Source: JBKEDH01 sp047975295 (GTDB taxonomy: Bacteria; Bacteroidota; Bacteroidia; Flavobacteriales; Flavobacteriaceae). Taken from it: a DNA stretch of 15,764 bases. Positions 1-7,159 of the stretch are shown here, one piece after another; positions within the stretch are counted from its first letter, which is position 1; each line of letters opens with the position of its first letter. A model generated the notes under the pieces. The model searched no databases. It was not told the DNA's origin and saw nothing but the letters and a program-made list of their open reading frames with translations. The stretch covers positions 1 to 15,764 of the forward strand of contig JBKEDH010000021.1 of the NCBI GenBank assembly GCA_047975295.1. Reading direction: 5' to 3'. The translations under genes were made by a program, and so were the position numbers.

Positions 1-1
1 A

Positions 2-133
2 TTAACGGTAAAATCAATCCCTAAACAAAAAGGAGAAATGATTTTCGGTAGGTTTTATTTTAAAGGAATTTGTAAATCAGATTGCAATGGAGAAATTGAA
101 ATTAAAGGTGATTTTAAAACCAAATTAAAATGA
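2..133 (+). CDS. C-terminal end of an unknown protein (partial, 5' end outside window)
   Basis: An open frame enters from the left edge and ends at TGA 131-133, giving 43 residues with protein-like composition: LTVKSIPKQKGEMIFGRFYF, then a CKSDCNG cysteine pair, then alternating charged and hydrophobic residues ending DFKTKLK. The alternating pattern (EIEIKGDFKTKLK) suggests the last beta-strands of a beta-rich domain, as in many small exported Bacteroidota proteins. I do not recognise the family. It runs in the same direction as the next gene, 81 bases downstream, with a hairpin between them, so it may belong to a separate transcript. Function unknown; that it is coding rests only on composition and position. 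Confidence 0.5.
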   Translation, partial: LTVKSIPKQKGEMIFGRFYFKGICKSDCNGEIEIKGDFKTKLK

Positions 134-161
134 AAAACACCAATGAACAGAAAAATCGTTA

Positions 162-176
162 GCCCATTATATGGGC
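162..176 (+). terminator. Short hairpin after the first partial gene
   Basis: GCCCAT (162-167) and ATGGGC (171-176) form a perfect 6-bp stem with a 3-base loop, 28 bases after the stop codon at 131-133. The sequence after it (GGTTTGTAAGTTT) is T-rich but not a clean T-run. It is placed like an intrinsic terminator for the upstream gene, but it is short. Confidence 0.35.
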
Positions 177-214
177 GGTTTGTAAGTTTAAAGAACATAT
201 AGTAATAAACTCCT

Positions 215-712
215 ATGAAAGAAAAGATTAATTGGGTAATATTTAGTTTTCTATCATTATTAATGTTTCAAAGCTGTTTTCAAAAGTGGTCCGAAAGCGA
301 ACTAAAGGAATTTGAAATTAATTGTTCCAAAACCGATACTGTAGATGGTATTAGCATTTCGTTTACAGGATTTGATTACTCCGAAATAGCTGCCTGTGAA
401 ATATTAAGAATTCATAACGGAAACGTGGTGGACACGCTTTTTGCCGAAATATATATTCGGAGTTATGATTCAATTCGAAACCGCTATCACGCTTCAATTA
501 ACAAAACACTTTTTATAAAAGACAGCTACAGGGTTGAGCTGCCCTCGCACAAATTTGTTTTATCGGATATGAAAATGGTTATGTGGCCACAATTTACAAT
601 GTTCTCCGAGGGTTATGGATGCGAAATGGGCGACTATAAAATTGACGGTAAAAGATTTGAACATAGTGCTAATCCCGATTTTATAAAAAAAGATTACGAA
701 TTCAATTTTTAA
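215..712 (+). CDS. Small putative lipoprotein, function unknown
   Basis: A 165-residue protein with a lipoprotein-type signal: charged MKEK start, hydrophobic stretch (residues 7-18) and FQSC with the candidate lipidated Cys21. FQSC is a loose fit to the usual lipobox (Phe at -3), though relaxed versions are common in Bacteroidota. The mature part is mixed alpha/beta with further cysteines (Cys37, plus Cys in AACEIL and YGCEMG) that could form disulfides. No known domain is recognised. It begins the run of + strand genes, 21 bases before the next start, so co-transcription is likely. A periplasmic or outer-membrane inner-leaflet location is inferred from the signal only. Confidence 0.75.
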   Translation: MKEKINWVIFSFLSLLMFQSCFQKWSESELKEFEINCSKTDTVDGISISFTGFDYSEIAACEILRIHNGNVVDTLFAEIYIRSYDSIRNRYHASINKTLFIKDSYRVELPSHKFVLSDMKMVMWPQFTMFSEGYGCEMGDYKIDGKRFEHSANPDFIKKDYEFNF

Positions 713-733
713 CATAAATTATAAGATACAACA

Positions 734-1264
734 ATGAACATAAACAGATTCGATATTGAAACATTGGCATTCGAAGGCATAAATGTTTATTTTAATTTTT
801 TGGAAAATAAACCAAAATTTGGTGATGTTTTTTTGATAACAGGATTTGAGCACCCTAAATTCAAACCCACAATAAACGACTTTGAATCTTTATCGGAATT
901 TGAATTCGACCAAGTAGATGATTTTTTTGGAATCCCAAACGAAACCGAAATTGGCGACGATGTAAAAATATGGCTTTTCCCTACAATTAAAGGCGATGAG
1001 GTTTTTCACCACGAAGGACCTTTCGATGGCATTAAAATAACTTACGATGTTTTAAGAAATCCCGAAGAAGTAGAAACCCTGTTCAAATCGGTTTTTAACA
1101 AAATTGTTTCTAAAATTTCACTCCCCATAGAAATCGTTTTTGAAAACGAAACCATTACAAGTTTTAACGATTTACAGCCCATAATCGACAAAGTAAAAGA
1201 GCATTGTAAAACCAAACTAAATGTAGCACCGGGCTCAAGCGATGCCCTACAATTGGACTATTAA
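734..1264 (+). CDS. Acidic cytosolic protein, function unknown
   Basis: A 176-residue protein without signal peptide or membrane segment. It is strongly acidic in the first two thirds (EFEFDQVDDFFGIPNE around residues 55-70, then EIGDDVKIW) and has many aromatic residues. The last 60 residues (PEEVETLFKSVFNKIVSKIS onward) look helical. The acidic, aromatic-rich, compact profile resembles small immunity-like proteins in bacterial accessory loci, but no family signature is visible, so this is only an impression. It lies 21 bases after the lipoprotein gene and 8 bases before the next start, consistent with one operon. The start is supported by the short gap and by the absence of upstream in-frame space before the preceding gene. 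Confidence 0.75.
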   Translation: MNINRFDIETLAFEGINVYFNFLENKPKFGDVFLITGFEHPKFKPTINDFESLSEFEFDQVDDFFGIPNETEIGDDVKIWLFPTIKGDEVFHHEGPFDGIKITYDVLRNPEEVETLFKSVFNKIVSKISLPIEIVFENETITSFNDLQPIIDKVKEHCKTKLNVAPGSSDALQLDY

Positions 1265-1272
1265 AAAACAAA

Positions 1273-1656
1273 ATGGCAAAAGCAATTATAGAAATAGCAA
1301 ATAGTAAAAACCAAACCGTGACCGCTTATTTAAACGATAAGGAGTTAGGCAAGGTCGAACATAAAACAGAAATAGACCTAACAAACCAAACCAACACGCT
1401 TTACATAAAGTACGGCAACAAAAACAAAAAAAGCAACACACTAAAACTTAAAAACACAGGCAACGAACAATACGCTATAAAGGTTCAATCAATATTTCAA
1501 ATCGAACGCATGCTCGTACCCTTAATTCCTATGGCCTTTTCAGCCTTTTGTTTTCATAAAGCAGCCGGATTAGGTTATTATGCCTTTGCTATTATGTTTA
1601 TACTTTTTGGGGTTGTTATGTATTTAAACAGGGATAATCTAATGCTTAAAAAATAA
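1273..1656 (+). CDS. Small membrane protein with N-terminal soluble domain and two C-terminal helices
   Basis: A 127-residue protein. Residues 1-70 are a soluble beta-rich, Lys/Asn/Thr-rich domain (repeated strands such as TVTAYLNDKELGKVEH) that recalls small PEGA-like or Ig-like folds. Residues about 79-95 and 99-118 are hydrophobic and should form a helical hairpin in the membrane, followed by a short basic tail (MLKK). With no signal peptide, the N-terminal domain is probably cytoplasmic. The gene starts 8 bases after its upstream neighbour and ends 6 bases before the pseudogene that follows. The family is not recognised; the topology is inferred from hydrophobicity only. Confidence 0.72.
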   Translation: MAKAIIEIANSKNQTVTAYLNDKELGKVEHKTEIDLTNQTNTLYIKYGNKNKKSNTLKLKNTGNEQYAIKVQSIFQIERMLVPLIPMAFSAFCFHKAAGLGYYAFAIMFILFGVVMYLNRDNLMLKK

Positions 1657-1662
1657 AATAAC

Positions 1663-1833
1663 ATGTTAAAACTTTATAAACTAATTAACAACCAACTCCT
1701 TTATTAGGAAACTTGGAACGATAACGAAAAAACCGCCGTTGTTCATTGAGGAATTGTAGAGCAACAAGGAAAAGATAAAGAAGTTAAGGATAAGTCTTCT
1801 TTAAACTCACTTAAAAAAATTCAAAAAAATTAA
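1663..1833 (+). pseudogene. WGR-like small protein, broken by two nonsense codons at Trp positions
   Basis: From ATG 1663 one frame reads MLKLYKLINNQLLY, TAG (1705-1707), ETWNDNEKTAVVH, TGA (1747-1749), GIVEQQGKDKEVKDKSSLNS and on to TAA 1831-1833, with no frameshift. Restoring Trp at both stops gives YWETW and HWGIVE, the pattern of a small family of WGR-like proteins (xYWExW...HWGxVGxxG). Both stops are one G-to-A change away from TGG. The frame is 6 bases behind an intact gene and keeps coding-like codons throughout, so inactivation seems recent. The WGR relationship is from recall of the motif. The C-terminus may also be shortened, because the frame stops after only 56 codons. Confidence 0.6.
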
Positions 1834-1896
1834 CAGAAAAATATGTGGTTACTCTCATTATTATCATACTAAATATGTTAAAAAATCTTATTTACC

Positions 1897-2979
1897 ATGA
1901 AGAAAAAAAGTAAAAAAATATTAATTTTAGCACTTGTTTTCTCCCTCAATTCATATTCAAATGATGGGGCATTTTTCATGAGTGGAAATCATTTAGTTCC
2001 AACCATTGAAACCGACATTTCGGTAAAAAAAGAAATACTAACACTTAAAAAAATTAATAATCAATTCATAGAAGTAACGGTATATTACGAGTTTTTTAAC
2101 CCAAACGAAGCTAAAGAAATCATTGTTGGTTTTGAAGCCTTTCAACCCTCCGGCGATGCAGATTTTATCCCTAAAAATGGCGGTCATCCCTACATGAGAG
2201 GGTTTACCGTAGATTTAAATAATGAAATATTACCACATAAAATCACTTTAGTTAGCGACAGTTTGTACACTAAAACAGAGCTTGAAAGAAATAACGATTA
2301 TAAAGATTACGAGTCGTTTGGAGACTTTTTCTATGTATATCATTTTAACGCTAAATTTAAAAAAGGGATTAACGTTGTAAAACACACCTATAATTACGAT
2401 GTTTCCGGAGGTATTGCTTATAATTACTATTTTGAATATATTTTAACTGCCGCAAATAGATGGGCAAACAAACAGATAGACGACTTTACCCTAATAATAG
2501 ACAATGGGGAATTTGAAAGTTTTGACATACGGAAAACCTTCTTTAGCTCGAAAGAAGATTGGATAATTAATGGTATCGGAAAATCAAAAGACAACACATT
2601 GTATGAAGAAAACAATAAAACGGTTCGATTTTATATACAAAAAGGCAATTTAATTTTTCATAAAAAGAATTTCGCTCCCAAAGCTGAGTTATTTATTGAA
2701 TCTGAAAATTTTTTGCCAAATATTAAATACTCCGTGTCGGAACAAAAATATTTGCCCTTCAGTTATTATTTACTCGATTATATTTCGGAGCCTAAAGATG
2801 AATACGAAAAAAGAGTTTACAAAAATCTTCCTTTTGCCAGAAGAGGCTATGTTTTTAAAAGTGCTGAATTAAAAGATTTTTATGAAAATTTAGATTGGTA
2901 TATTCCCAATCCAAATTATATCCCCGAAACAGAAACTTTAACAAAATATGAAAAAGATTGGATAGAAAAGTATAAATAA
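1897..2979 (+). CDS. Exported YARHG domain protein
   Basis: A 360-residue protein with a Sec signal peptide (basic MKKKSKK, hydrophobic core to about residue 18, likely cleavage near SYS-ND). Residues about 30-300 form a large beta-rich extracytoplasmic domain (TLKKINNQFIEVTVYYEFFN and similar strands) that I cannot name. Residues about 308-360 match a YARHG domain: FARRGYVFKSAELKDFYENL, DWYIPNP and a closing LTKYEKDWIEKYK. The usual YARHG signature here is FARRG, with Arg for His. YARHG domains are thought to act extracellularly at the cell wall or surface, but their role is unproven. The gene lies 63 bases after the WGR-like pseudogene and 28 bases before lemA, inside the run of envelope genes. 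Confidence 0.8.
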   Translation: MKKKSKKILILALVFSLNSYSNDGAFFMSGNHLVPTIETDISVKKEILTLKKINNQFIEVTVYYEFFNPNEAKEIIVGFEAFQPSGDADFIPKNGGHPYMRGFTVDLNNEILPHKITLVSDSLYTKTELERNNDYKDYESFGDFFYVYHFNAKFKKGINVVKHTYNYDVSGGIAYNYYFEYILTAANRWANKQIDDFTLIIDNGEFESFDIRKTFFSSKEDWIINGIGKSKDNTLYEENNKTVRFYIQKGNLIFHKKNFAPKAELFIESENFLPNIKYSVSEQKYLPFSYYLLDYISEPKDEYEKRVYKNLPFARRGYVFKSAELKDFYENLDWYIPNPNYIPETETLTKYEKDWIEKYK

Positions 2980-3007
2980 CACTCAAAAAAACAACCCTTA
3001 AAAAAAA

Positions 3008-3574
3008 ATGACAACACCACTCATCATCCTAATTACCGCAGCTGCATTGTTCATCATTTATGGCATTATGGTAAGCAACCAAATTATTGGCTACAAAAAT
3101 GCCGTTTTACAAGCCTACGGAAGTATAGAAATTTACCTAAAAAATCGTTTCGATTTAATTCCAAACCTTGTTTCGTTGCTTAACAAATACATGGCACACG
3201 AAAAAGAAGTGTTACTAAAAGTAACCGAACTGCGTAGCAAAACCGATGACAATGCAGCAAGCCAGGAAGAAAAAATAAACGCTTCCAACGAATTTTCGGG
3301 TTTAATGAACAACTTTAATCTTACCGCCGAAAACTACCCCGAGCTAAAAGCCGACACACAATTTTTAAAACTTCAACACGAGCTATCCGATTTGGAAGAT
3401 TACATCTCGGCTGCCCGCCGTGCCTACAACGCCAACGTTACGGCGTACAATAACAAAATACAAATGTTTCCGGCAAGCATTATTGCGGGTTTTAGAAAAG
3501 ACAAAACCCAACCGCTATTGGAAATCCCAAAAGCCGAACAAAAAGAAGTAAACATTAACCAACTTTTAAAATAA
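3008..3574 (+). CDS. LemA family protein
   Basis: A 188-residue protein, the normal LemA length. Residues 4-22 form one N-terminal membrane anchor. The diagnostic LemA block follows: IGYKNAVLQAYGSIEIYLKN, then RFDLIPNLVSLLNKYMAHEK (about residues 27-66), and then the long alpha-helical bundle (EDYISAARRAYNANVTAYNN) ending at FPASIIAGFRKDKTQPL. LemA proteins are anchored with a short N-terminus and a large helical domain. Their function is poorly understood and some are linked to envelope stress. The next gene starts 7 bases later, and a DUF3137 gene, a common LemA partner, lies farther down the cluster. A decayed copy of this gene's last 75 bases is found at 5123-5197. Confidence 0.95.
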   Translation: MTTPLIILITAAALFIIYGIMVSNQIIGYKNAVLQAYGSIEIYLKNRFDLIPNLVSLLNKYMAHEKEVLLKVTELRSKTDDNAASQEEKINASNEFSGLMNNFNLTAENYPELKADTQFLKLQHELSDLEDYISAARRAYNANVTAYNNKIQMFPASIIAGFRKDKTQPLLEIPKAEQKEVNINQLLK

Positions 3575-3581
3575 TAATATT

Positions 3582-4124
3582 ATGACTATTAAAAATACAC
3601 AACACGAAACACTAAACGACTATTTTGTTGCAAACAGTAATTTATACCATACCAAAAAAAGCACGGGAAAAATGGTTAAAGGTTTGCTAATAGCAGTTCC
3701 ATTTATAATATTAGCAATAAAACCCGAGTTAATCAACTTAACGGGCATTGGTTTTAGAATTATATTTGGTGTTATCGGATTAATTGTTTTGGCTCTTCAT
3801 TTATTGGGTGGTGTAAACTATTACAACATTAAATCGGGTGGAAAAATAAAACATATACGTTTGAAAAAATTCCAACTTTCCAACGATAACACAATGGACG
3901 AAATTGTAGAAGCATACGAAAATGATGATTTTCAGGCATTGCGTGATGCAGCTTCAACCGACAACGGATCGTTACACCTAAATATTTGGCACGACAAAAC
4001 CGGTAAAGAAGTCTATTTACTTCTCGTAAACAACTATTACGGAACGGTAAATTACAAATCAAGTATCAAAATTTTTTCAAATACAGAATACGATACGTTT
4101 TTTCCAATACTTAAAAAAATATAA
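3582..4124 (+). CDS. Two-helix membrane protein coupled to LemA, function unknown
   Basis: A 180-residue protein. A soluble N-terminal stretch (residues 1-30) is followed by two hydrophobic segments, about 31-48 (MVKGLLIAVPFIILAI) and 56-78 (IGFRIIFGVIGLIVLALHLL), and then a cytosolic-looking C-terminal domain of about 95 residues with strands and acidic helices (DNTMDEIVEAYENDDFQALR). No domain is recognised. The 7-base gap to lemA indicates translational or transcriptional coupling, so a function with LemA at the inner membrane is a reasonable inference. A 124-base gap follows before the next gene. That gap is AT-rich, and I found no exact TAnnTTTG promoter in it. Confidence 0.78.
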   Translation: MTIKNTQHETLNDYFVANSNLYHTKKSTGKMVKGLLIAVPFIILAIKPELINLTGIGFRIIFGVIGLIVLALHLLGGVNYYNIKSGGKIKHIRLKKFQLSNDNTMDEIVEAYENDDFQALRDAASTDNGSLHLNIWHDKTGKEVYLLLVNNYYGTVNYKSSIKIFSNTEYDTFFPILKKI

Positions 4125-4248
4125 AATATACGAAACAAAATTTAGTATATGACAAAAATTCGCTTTATCCAATTTGTATATCAATAAGAGATAATTTGTA
4201 TTTTTTTGTCGTGTACCGTAAAAACAAAACTGTACAAAAATTAAATCT

Positions 4249-4980
4249 ATGAATTCAAATATTTATTTTATAATTGGCGGAGTAGCTGTTGTGTTTATTA
4301 TTTACATGGTAGTACTTCAAAAAATAATGAAAAAAAAGCAACAATCTCAATTAGATTATTTTAACAGTAATCATTCAGGAACTCCTTTAACAGAACAACA
4401 AAAAAGACTTCTAACCTTTGGTGCCATTCTATTTTATCATAGAAATGAAAAAATTTTAGAATTTATCCCAAAAAACAGATTAGACCAATATGTTTACGGA
4501 TTAAAACAACAATGGGAAATAACAAATTCAGAAGAAGCCAAAGAAACTTTAAACAACCTGATTGTTCTTCAAAGAAGCAATGATTTCCAGCCCTTTTTGC
4601 AACAGTCATCTTCCGAATTAAACAAAATCCAAAAAAAGATTTCCAAGGGTTTAAATGTTGAGCTTTCAACTGTTGAACAAACAAATTCTGCCTATGCTTG
4701 GGATATTTGCCGAGCAGTTTCTTTAACTAAATGGTGCTTTTGGTGCGGATATTTAACAGAAGATGAAACCTGGAACTTTATAAAACAGGCAACAGATGTT
4801 GCTACTAAAAATGGAAAAGACTGGACAGATTATACAGTATCGTTTCTGTTGGGCAGAACAATTCAAGGCTTTGATTTAGATGATGTAATTGTAGAAAGTA
4901 AACAAATATTACACAGCCAAAATCCTTCAATTCGAAAAATAGAAGATATCGATGTTTATAAAAGATATTCATTTCACTAA
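4249..4980 (+). CDS. Membrane-anchored DUF1266 protein (first paralogue)
   Basis: A 243-residue protein with one N-terminal membrane helix (residues 5-24, then basic KIMKKKQQ, so the bulk is cytoplasmic) and a C-terminal DUF1266 domain. DUF1266 hallmarks are AWDICRAVSLTKWCFWCGYL (150-169), TEDETW (170-175) and DWTDYTVSFLLGR (191-203), matching the family pattern of AWD-x-R, a G-Y/L-I-S/T-E-x-E-A/T-W step and W-x-x-(Y/F)...GR. The domain is widespread, helical and uncharacterised. A second DUF1266 protein, more divergent in sequence but alike in architecture, begins at 5204, so the two are probably products of an old tandem duplication. The 124-base upstream gap suggests it may have its own promoter. 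Confidence 0.85.
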   Translation: MNSNIYFIIGGVAVVFIIYMVVLQKIMKKKQQSQLDYFNSNHSGTPLTEQQKRLLTFGAILFYHRNEKILEFIPKNRLDQYVYGLKQQWEITNSEEAKETLNNLIVLQRSNDFQPFLQQSSSELNKIQKKISKGLNVELSTVEQTNSAYAWDICRAVSLTKWCFWCGYLTEDETWNFIKQATDVATKNGKDWTDYTVSFLLGRTIQGFDLDDVIVESKQILHSQNPSIRKIEDIDVYKRYSFH

Positions 4981-5071
4981 ACCATATAATGGATAAACCA
5001 ACATAGCACAAAAAAAGAAACTGAACTCGTTTAAACACTTTTTGGATTGAAGCGAAAATTAGATGATCTTT

Positions 5072-5108
5072 GCCCAGTTGAAGGCTTTTTTGAATTGCAT
5101 AACTGGGC
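5072..5108. repeat. Inverted repeat in the 223-base gap between the DUF1266 genes
   Basis: GCCCAGTT (5072-5079) and AACTGGGC (5101-5108) are perfect 8-base complementary arms around a 21-base spacer. They lie after the first DUF1266 gene and just before the decayed lemA 3' end. The structure could be a weak terminator, but no T-run follows. It could also be a scar of the event that removed the rest of the lemA copy. Confidence 0.35.
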
Positions 5109-5122
5109 TACAGAATGAAAAA

Positions 5123-5197
5123 GACAAAACCCAGCCACTATTGGAAATACTAAAAACCGAACAAAAAGAAGTAAACATTAACTAACTTTTAAAATAA
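5123..5197 (+). pseudogene. Decayed 3' end of a second lemA copy
   Basis: Bases 5123-5197 align without gaps to the last 75 bases of the intact lemA gene (3500-3574), through its stop codon, with six mismatches by my count (69 of 75 identical). In the lemA frame this encodes DKTQPLLEILKTEQKEVNIN, with TAA replacing the CAA (Gln) codon near the end, then LLK and the original TAA. Upstream of 5123 similarity fades at once, with one extra A in the A-run. About 87% of the gene is therefore missing. It sits directly before a DUF1266 gene, which suggests that a lemA-containing module was duplicated and then deleted. Confidence 0.88.
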
Positions 5198-5203
5198 ACA
5201 ACC

Positions 5204-6010
5204 ATGTCTGAATTTCTTTCACACCCTTGGGCAAAATATGTAATTGGCGCAATAGCCTTAATAGCTTGGGGTTATCGCTATTTTAAACAGGGGCAAAGTA
5301 GTGCATCCGAAGGTTTAATTACCCAAAGCAAAGCATCATCTTTAACGCAGGGACAGCAATTTTCTATTGCTCTGGATGCCATTATGTCGGCATATTGGTT
5401 GGTGGACAACAACATTTTGGAATTTACACATAATGGCAAAAAACCCCGCGATTTCAATAGGTACATGGAAGGCTGGTACATTAACACCCGAGAGGGGTAT
5501 CTCGATTTAACCAATTATTTTTTAACCGATGGGCGGCGTGGTTATTTCGACACCATCTATCCCATTTTTAAAAACGAACCAAAAGAAATTCGATATACCA
5601 AATTGGAAGAAGTATACGGCAATAACGACAGAGCCAAACGCATGTTGGAACGCTTGGACAAGCACAATATTACAGCTTACCTACAAACCCAGGGCATTAT
5701 CGAGTTCGAGTCTGATATAGAAATAGGCTCCATGGGGTGGGACATTAGTAACCTCGTAGGACAGGCCCGCCGTGCCTTTACGGCCAATCTTATCTCGGAA
5801 GCCGAAGCTTGGGAAATTATAAACAAAGCCACACAAATGGCAAAAAACAATTTTAATTCTTGGGAAGACTTTGGCCGAAGCCAGCTAATTGGCATGACCA
5901 TGGATTTTTATGGGAAAGATAATGGCTATTGTAAGGAATACATCCAATTATACCGAAACATCCTTACAAAACCCGACAGCCCTTGGAATACCATTGCATG
6001 GAAAAAATAA
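5204..6010 (+). CDS. Membrane-anchored DUF1266 protein (second paralogue)
   Basis: A 268-residue protein. Residues about 8-27 (PWAKYVIGAIALIAWGYRYF) form one membrane helix, leaving a large cytosolic part. The C-terminal DUF1266 domain shows MGWDISNLVGQARRAFTANL (177-196), SEAEAWEI (198-205) and the signature SWEDFGRSQLIG (219-230), closer to the family consensus than the upstream paralogue. The middle region (residues 64-160) carries a linker rich in Tyr and charged residues (YMEGWYINTREGYLDLTNYF) that is not found in the shorter paralogue. It begins 6 bases after the lemA remnant and ends 10 bases before the DUF3137 gene, so co-expression with the latter is likely. The family has no proven biochemical role. 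Confidence 0.88.
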   Translation: MSEFLSHPWAKYVIGAIALIAWGYRYFKQGQSSASEGLITQSKASSLTQGQQFSIALDAIMSAYWLVDNNILEFTHNGKKPRDFNRYMEGWYINTREGYLDLTNYFLTDGRRGYFDTIYPIFKNEPKEIRYTKLEEVYGNNDRAKRMLERLDKHNITAYLQTQGIIEFESDIEIGSMGWDISNLVGQARRAFTANLISEAEAWEIINKATQMAKNNFNSWEDFGRSQLIGMTMDFYGKDNGYCKEYIQLYRNILTKPDSPWNTIAWKK

Positions 6011-6020
6011 TTTTGTAAAA

Positions 6021-7097
6021 ATGAACCAACAACTTATCCATCAGGTTTACGAAGAAACCAAATCAAGCCTGAAAGCTATTTACAAAAAAAGGAAAACCAC
6101 CACTATTTTTCAAAAACTAATGTGGCTGCTAACAGGCGTTTATTTTGTGGGCTTGGTCTGTTTTTTTATTGGGATATATTCCGGCGGTAAATGGGCATTT
6201 TTTTCAAAATTTGCAGAAAAATTTCAATCCTCAACCACCAATCCGTATGCTACGCTTTATTACATAATTCCGCTTTTTGTTGTTATATCGCTGTCCTCGT
6301 ATTTGTTTGCCTATTTTTTCAATCGCTTTAAAACTTTAGAGAACAACACCATTTCCAAAATGGTAAAACGACTGTTTCCAAGTTTTGAATTTTCGCAATT
6401 TTCGCAACTTTCCCGAAACAAAATACGAGAAAGTAAACTTTTTGCTTGGCTTACATTAAACACACCCGTTTATACCTACGGACAAATGAAAGGCAAGGTT
6501 GATGGTGTAGAATTGCACATTGCCGATATTGGAATTATAGAAGAAAACGTAAAACATAAAATTATCCATTTTCTGTTCAAAATACCGGGAATTAATTTGT
6601 TTATGATTATTTATTATTACGTACTTAAAAATATTTTTACACTAAAAGCAGCCGATAATGTCTATTACTCATTTCGAGGGATGTATTGTTATGCCAATTT
6701 TAATAAACCGCTTACAACAAGCACCATTGTTATCCCCAACAATCTAACTACAAAAACCAATAGATTTGCAAGTTTTAAATTTAAAAATGAAGAAAAAATC
6801 CTGTTAGAAGATACCCGCTTTAACAAATATTTTACGGTTTACAGTCCCGATCAAATAGAATCGAGATACGTTTTGTCATCTACTATTATGGAAAAAATAG
6901 TGGCATTAAAAGAAAAGTTCAATCGAGACATTATGCTATCGTTTATTAACAATAACGTGTATTTGGCGGTGGAAAACCCGAACGGGTTGTTTGCCTTTCC
7001 ACAAGGCAATATCGACTCGATAAAAGTAATAGAAGAATTGGTTACCGAAATAAGTACAGCACAAAGTATGGTAAAAGAGTTGAAATTGAGTAGATAA
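6021..7097 (+). CDS. DUF3137 membrane protein
   Basis: A 358-residue protein. The frame is open from 5910, but an upstream start would overlap the previous gene by 101 bases. ATG 6021, 10 bases after that gene's stop and starting MNQQLIHQVYEETKSSLKAI, is preferred. Two membrane helices are predicted at about 33-53 and 78-101. The C-terminal half is a DUF3137 domain: FRGMYCYANFNKPLTTSTIV, then the conserved LLEDTRFNKYFTVYSPDQIE and SRYVLSSTIMEKIVALKEKF block, then SFINNNVYLAVENPNGLF. In many bacteria DUF3137 proteins are encoded next to LemA, as here within the same run, and the two may act together at the membrane. The reaction or partner is unknown. Confidence 0.9.
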   Translation: MNQQLIHQVYEETKSSLKAIYKKRKTTTIFQKLMWLLTGVYFVGLVCFFIGIYSGGKWAFFSKFAEKFQSSTTNPYATLYYIIPLFVVISLSSYLFAYFFNRFKTLENNTISKMVKRLFPSFEFSQFSQLSRNKIRESKLFAWLTLNTPVYTYGQMKGKVDGVELHIADIGIIEENVKHKIIHFLFKIPGINLFMIIYYYVLKNIFTLKAADNVYYSFRGMYCYANFNKPLTTSTIVIPNNLTTKTNRFASFKFKNEEKILLEDTRFNKYFTVYSPDQIESRYVLSSTIMEKIVALKEKFNRDIMLSFINNNVYLAVENPNGLFAFPQGNIDSIKVIEELVTEISTAQSMVKELKLSR

Positions 7098-7125
7098 ATG
7101 GGCAATAAATACTATATTTAACAAT

Positions 7126-7145
7126 GAAGTGGTTTAAACCACTTC
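7126..7145. repeat. Perfect 20-bp palindrome between DUF3137 and MORN genes
   Basis: GAAGTGGTTTAAACCACTTC is a perfect palindrome with no spacer. It lies 28 bases after the DUF3137 stop and 14 bases before the MORN gene start. As RNA it would fold with a small loop (TTTAAA opened) and could be a weak terminator, followed by CTGTAAAAA rather than a T-run. As DNA it is an ideal dimer binding site. I cannot tell which applies. Confidence 0.6.
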
Positions 7146-7159
7146 TGTAAAAACAGCAT

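Noticed and set aside
5910..6020. Longer N-terminus for the DUF3137 protein from ATG 5910
   Set aside because: It would overlap the coding end of the DUF1266 gene by 101 bases, and the extra 37 residues read as an out-of-frame shadow of it. ATG 6021 starts 10 bases after the stop.
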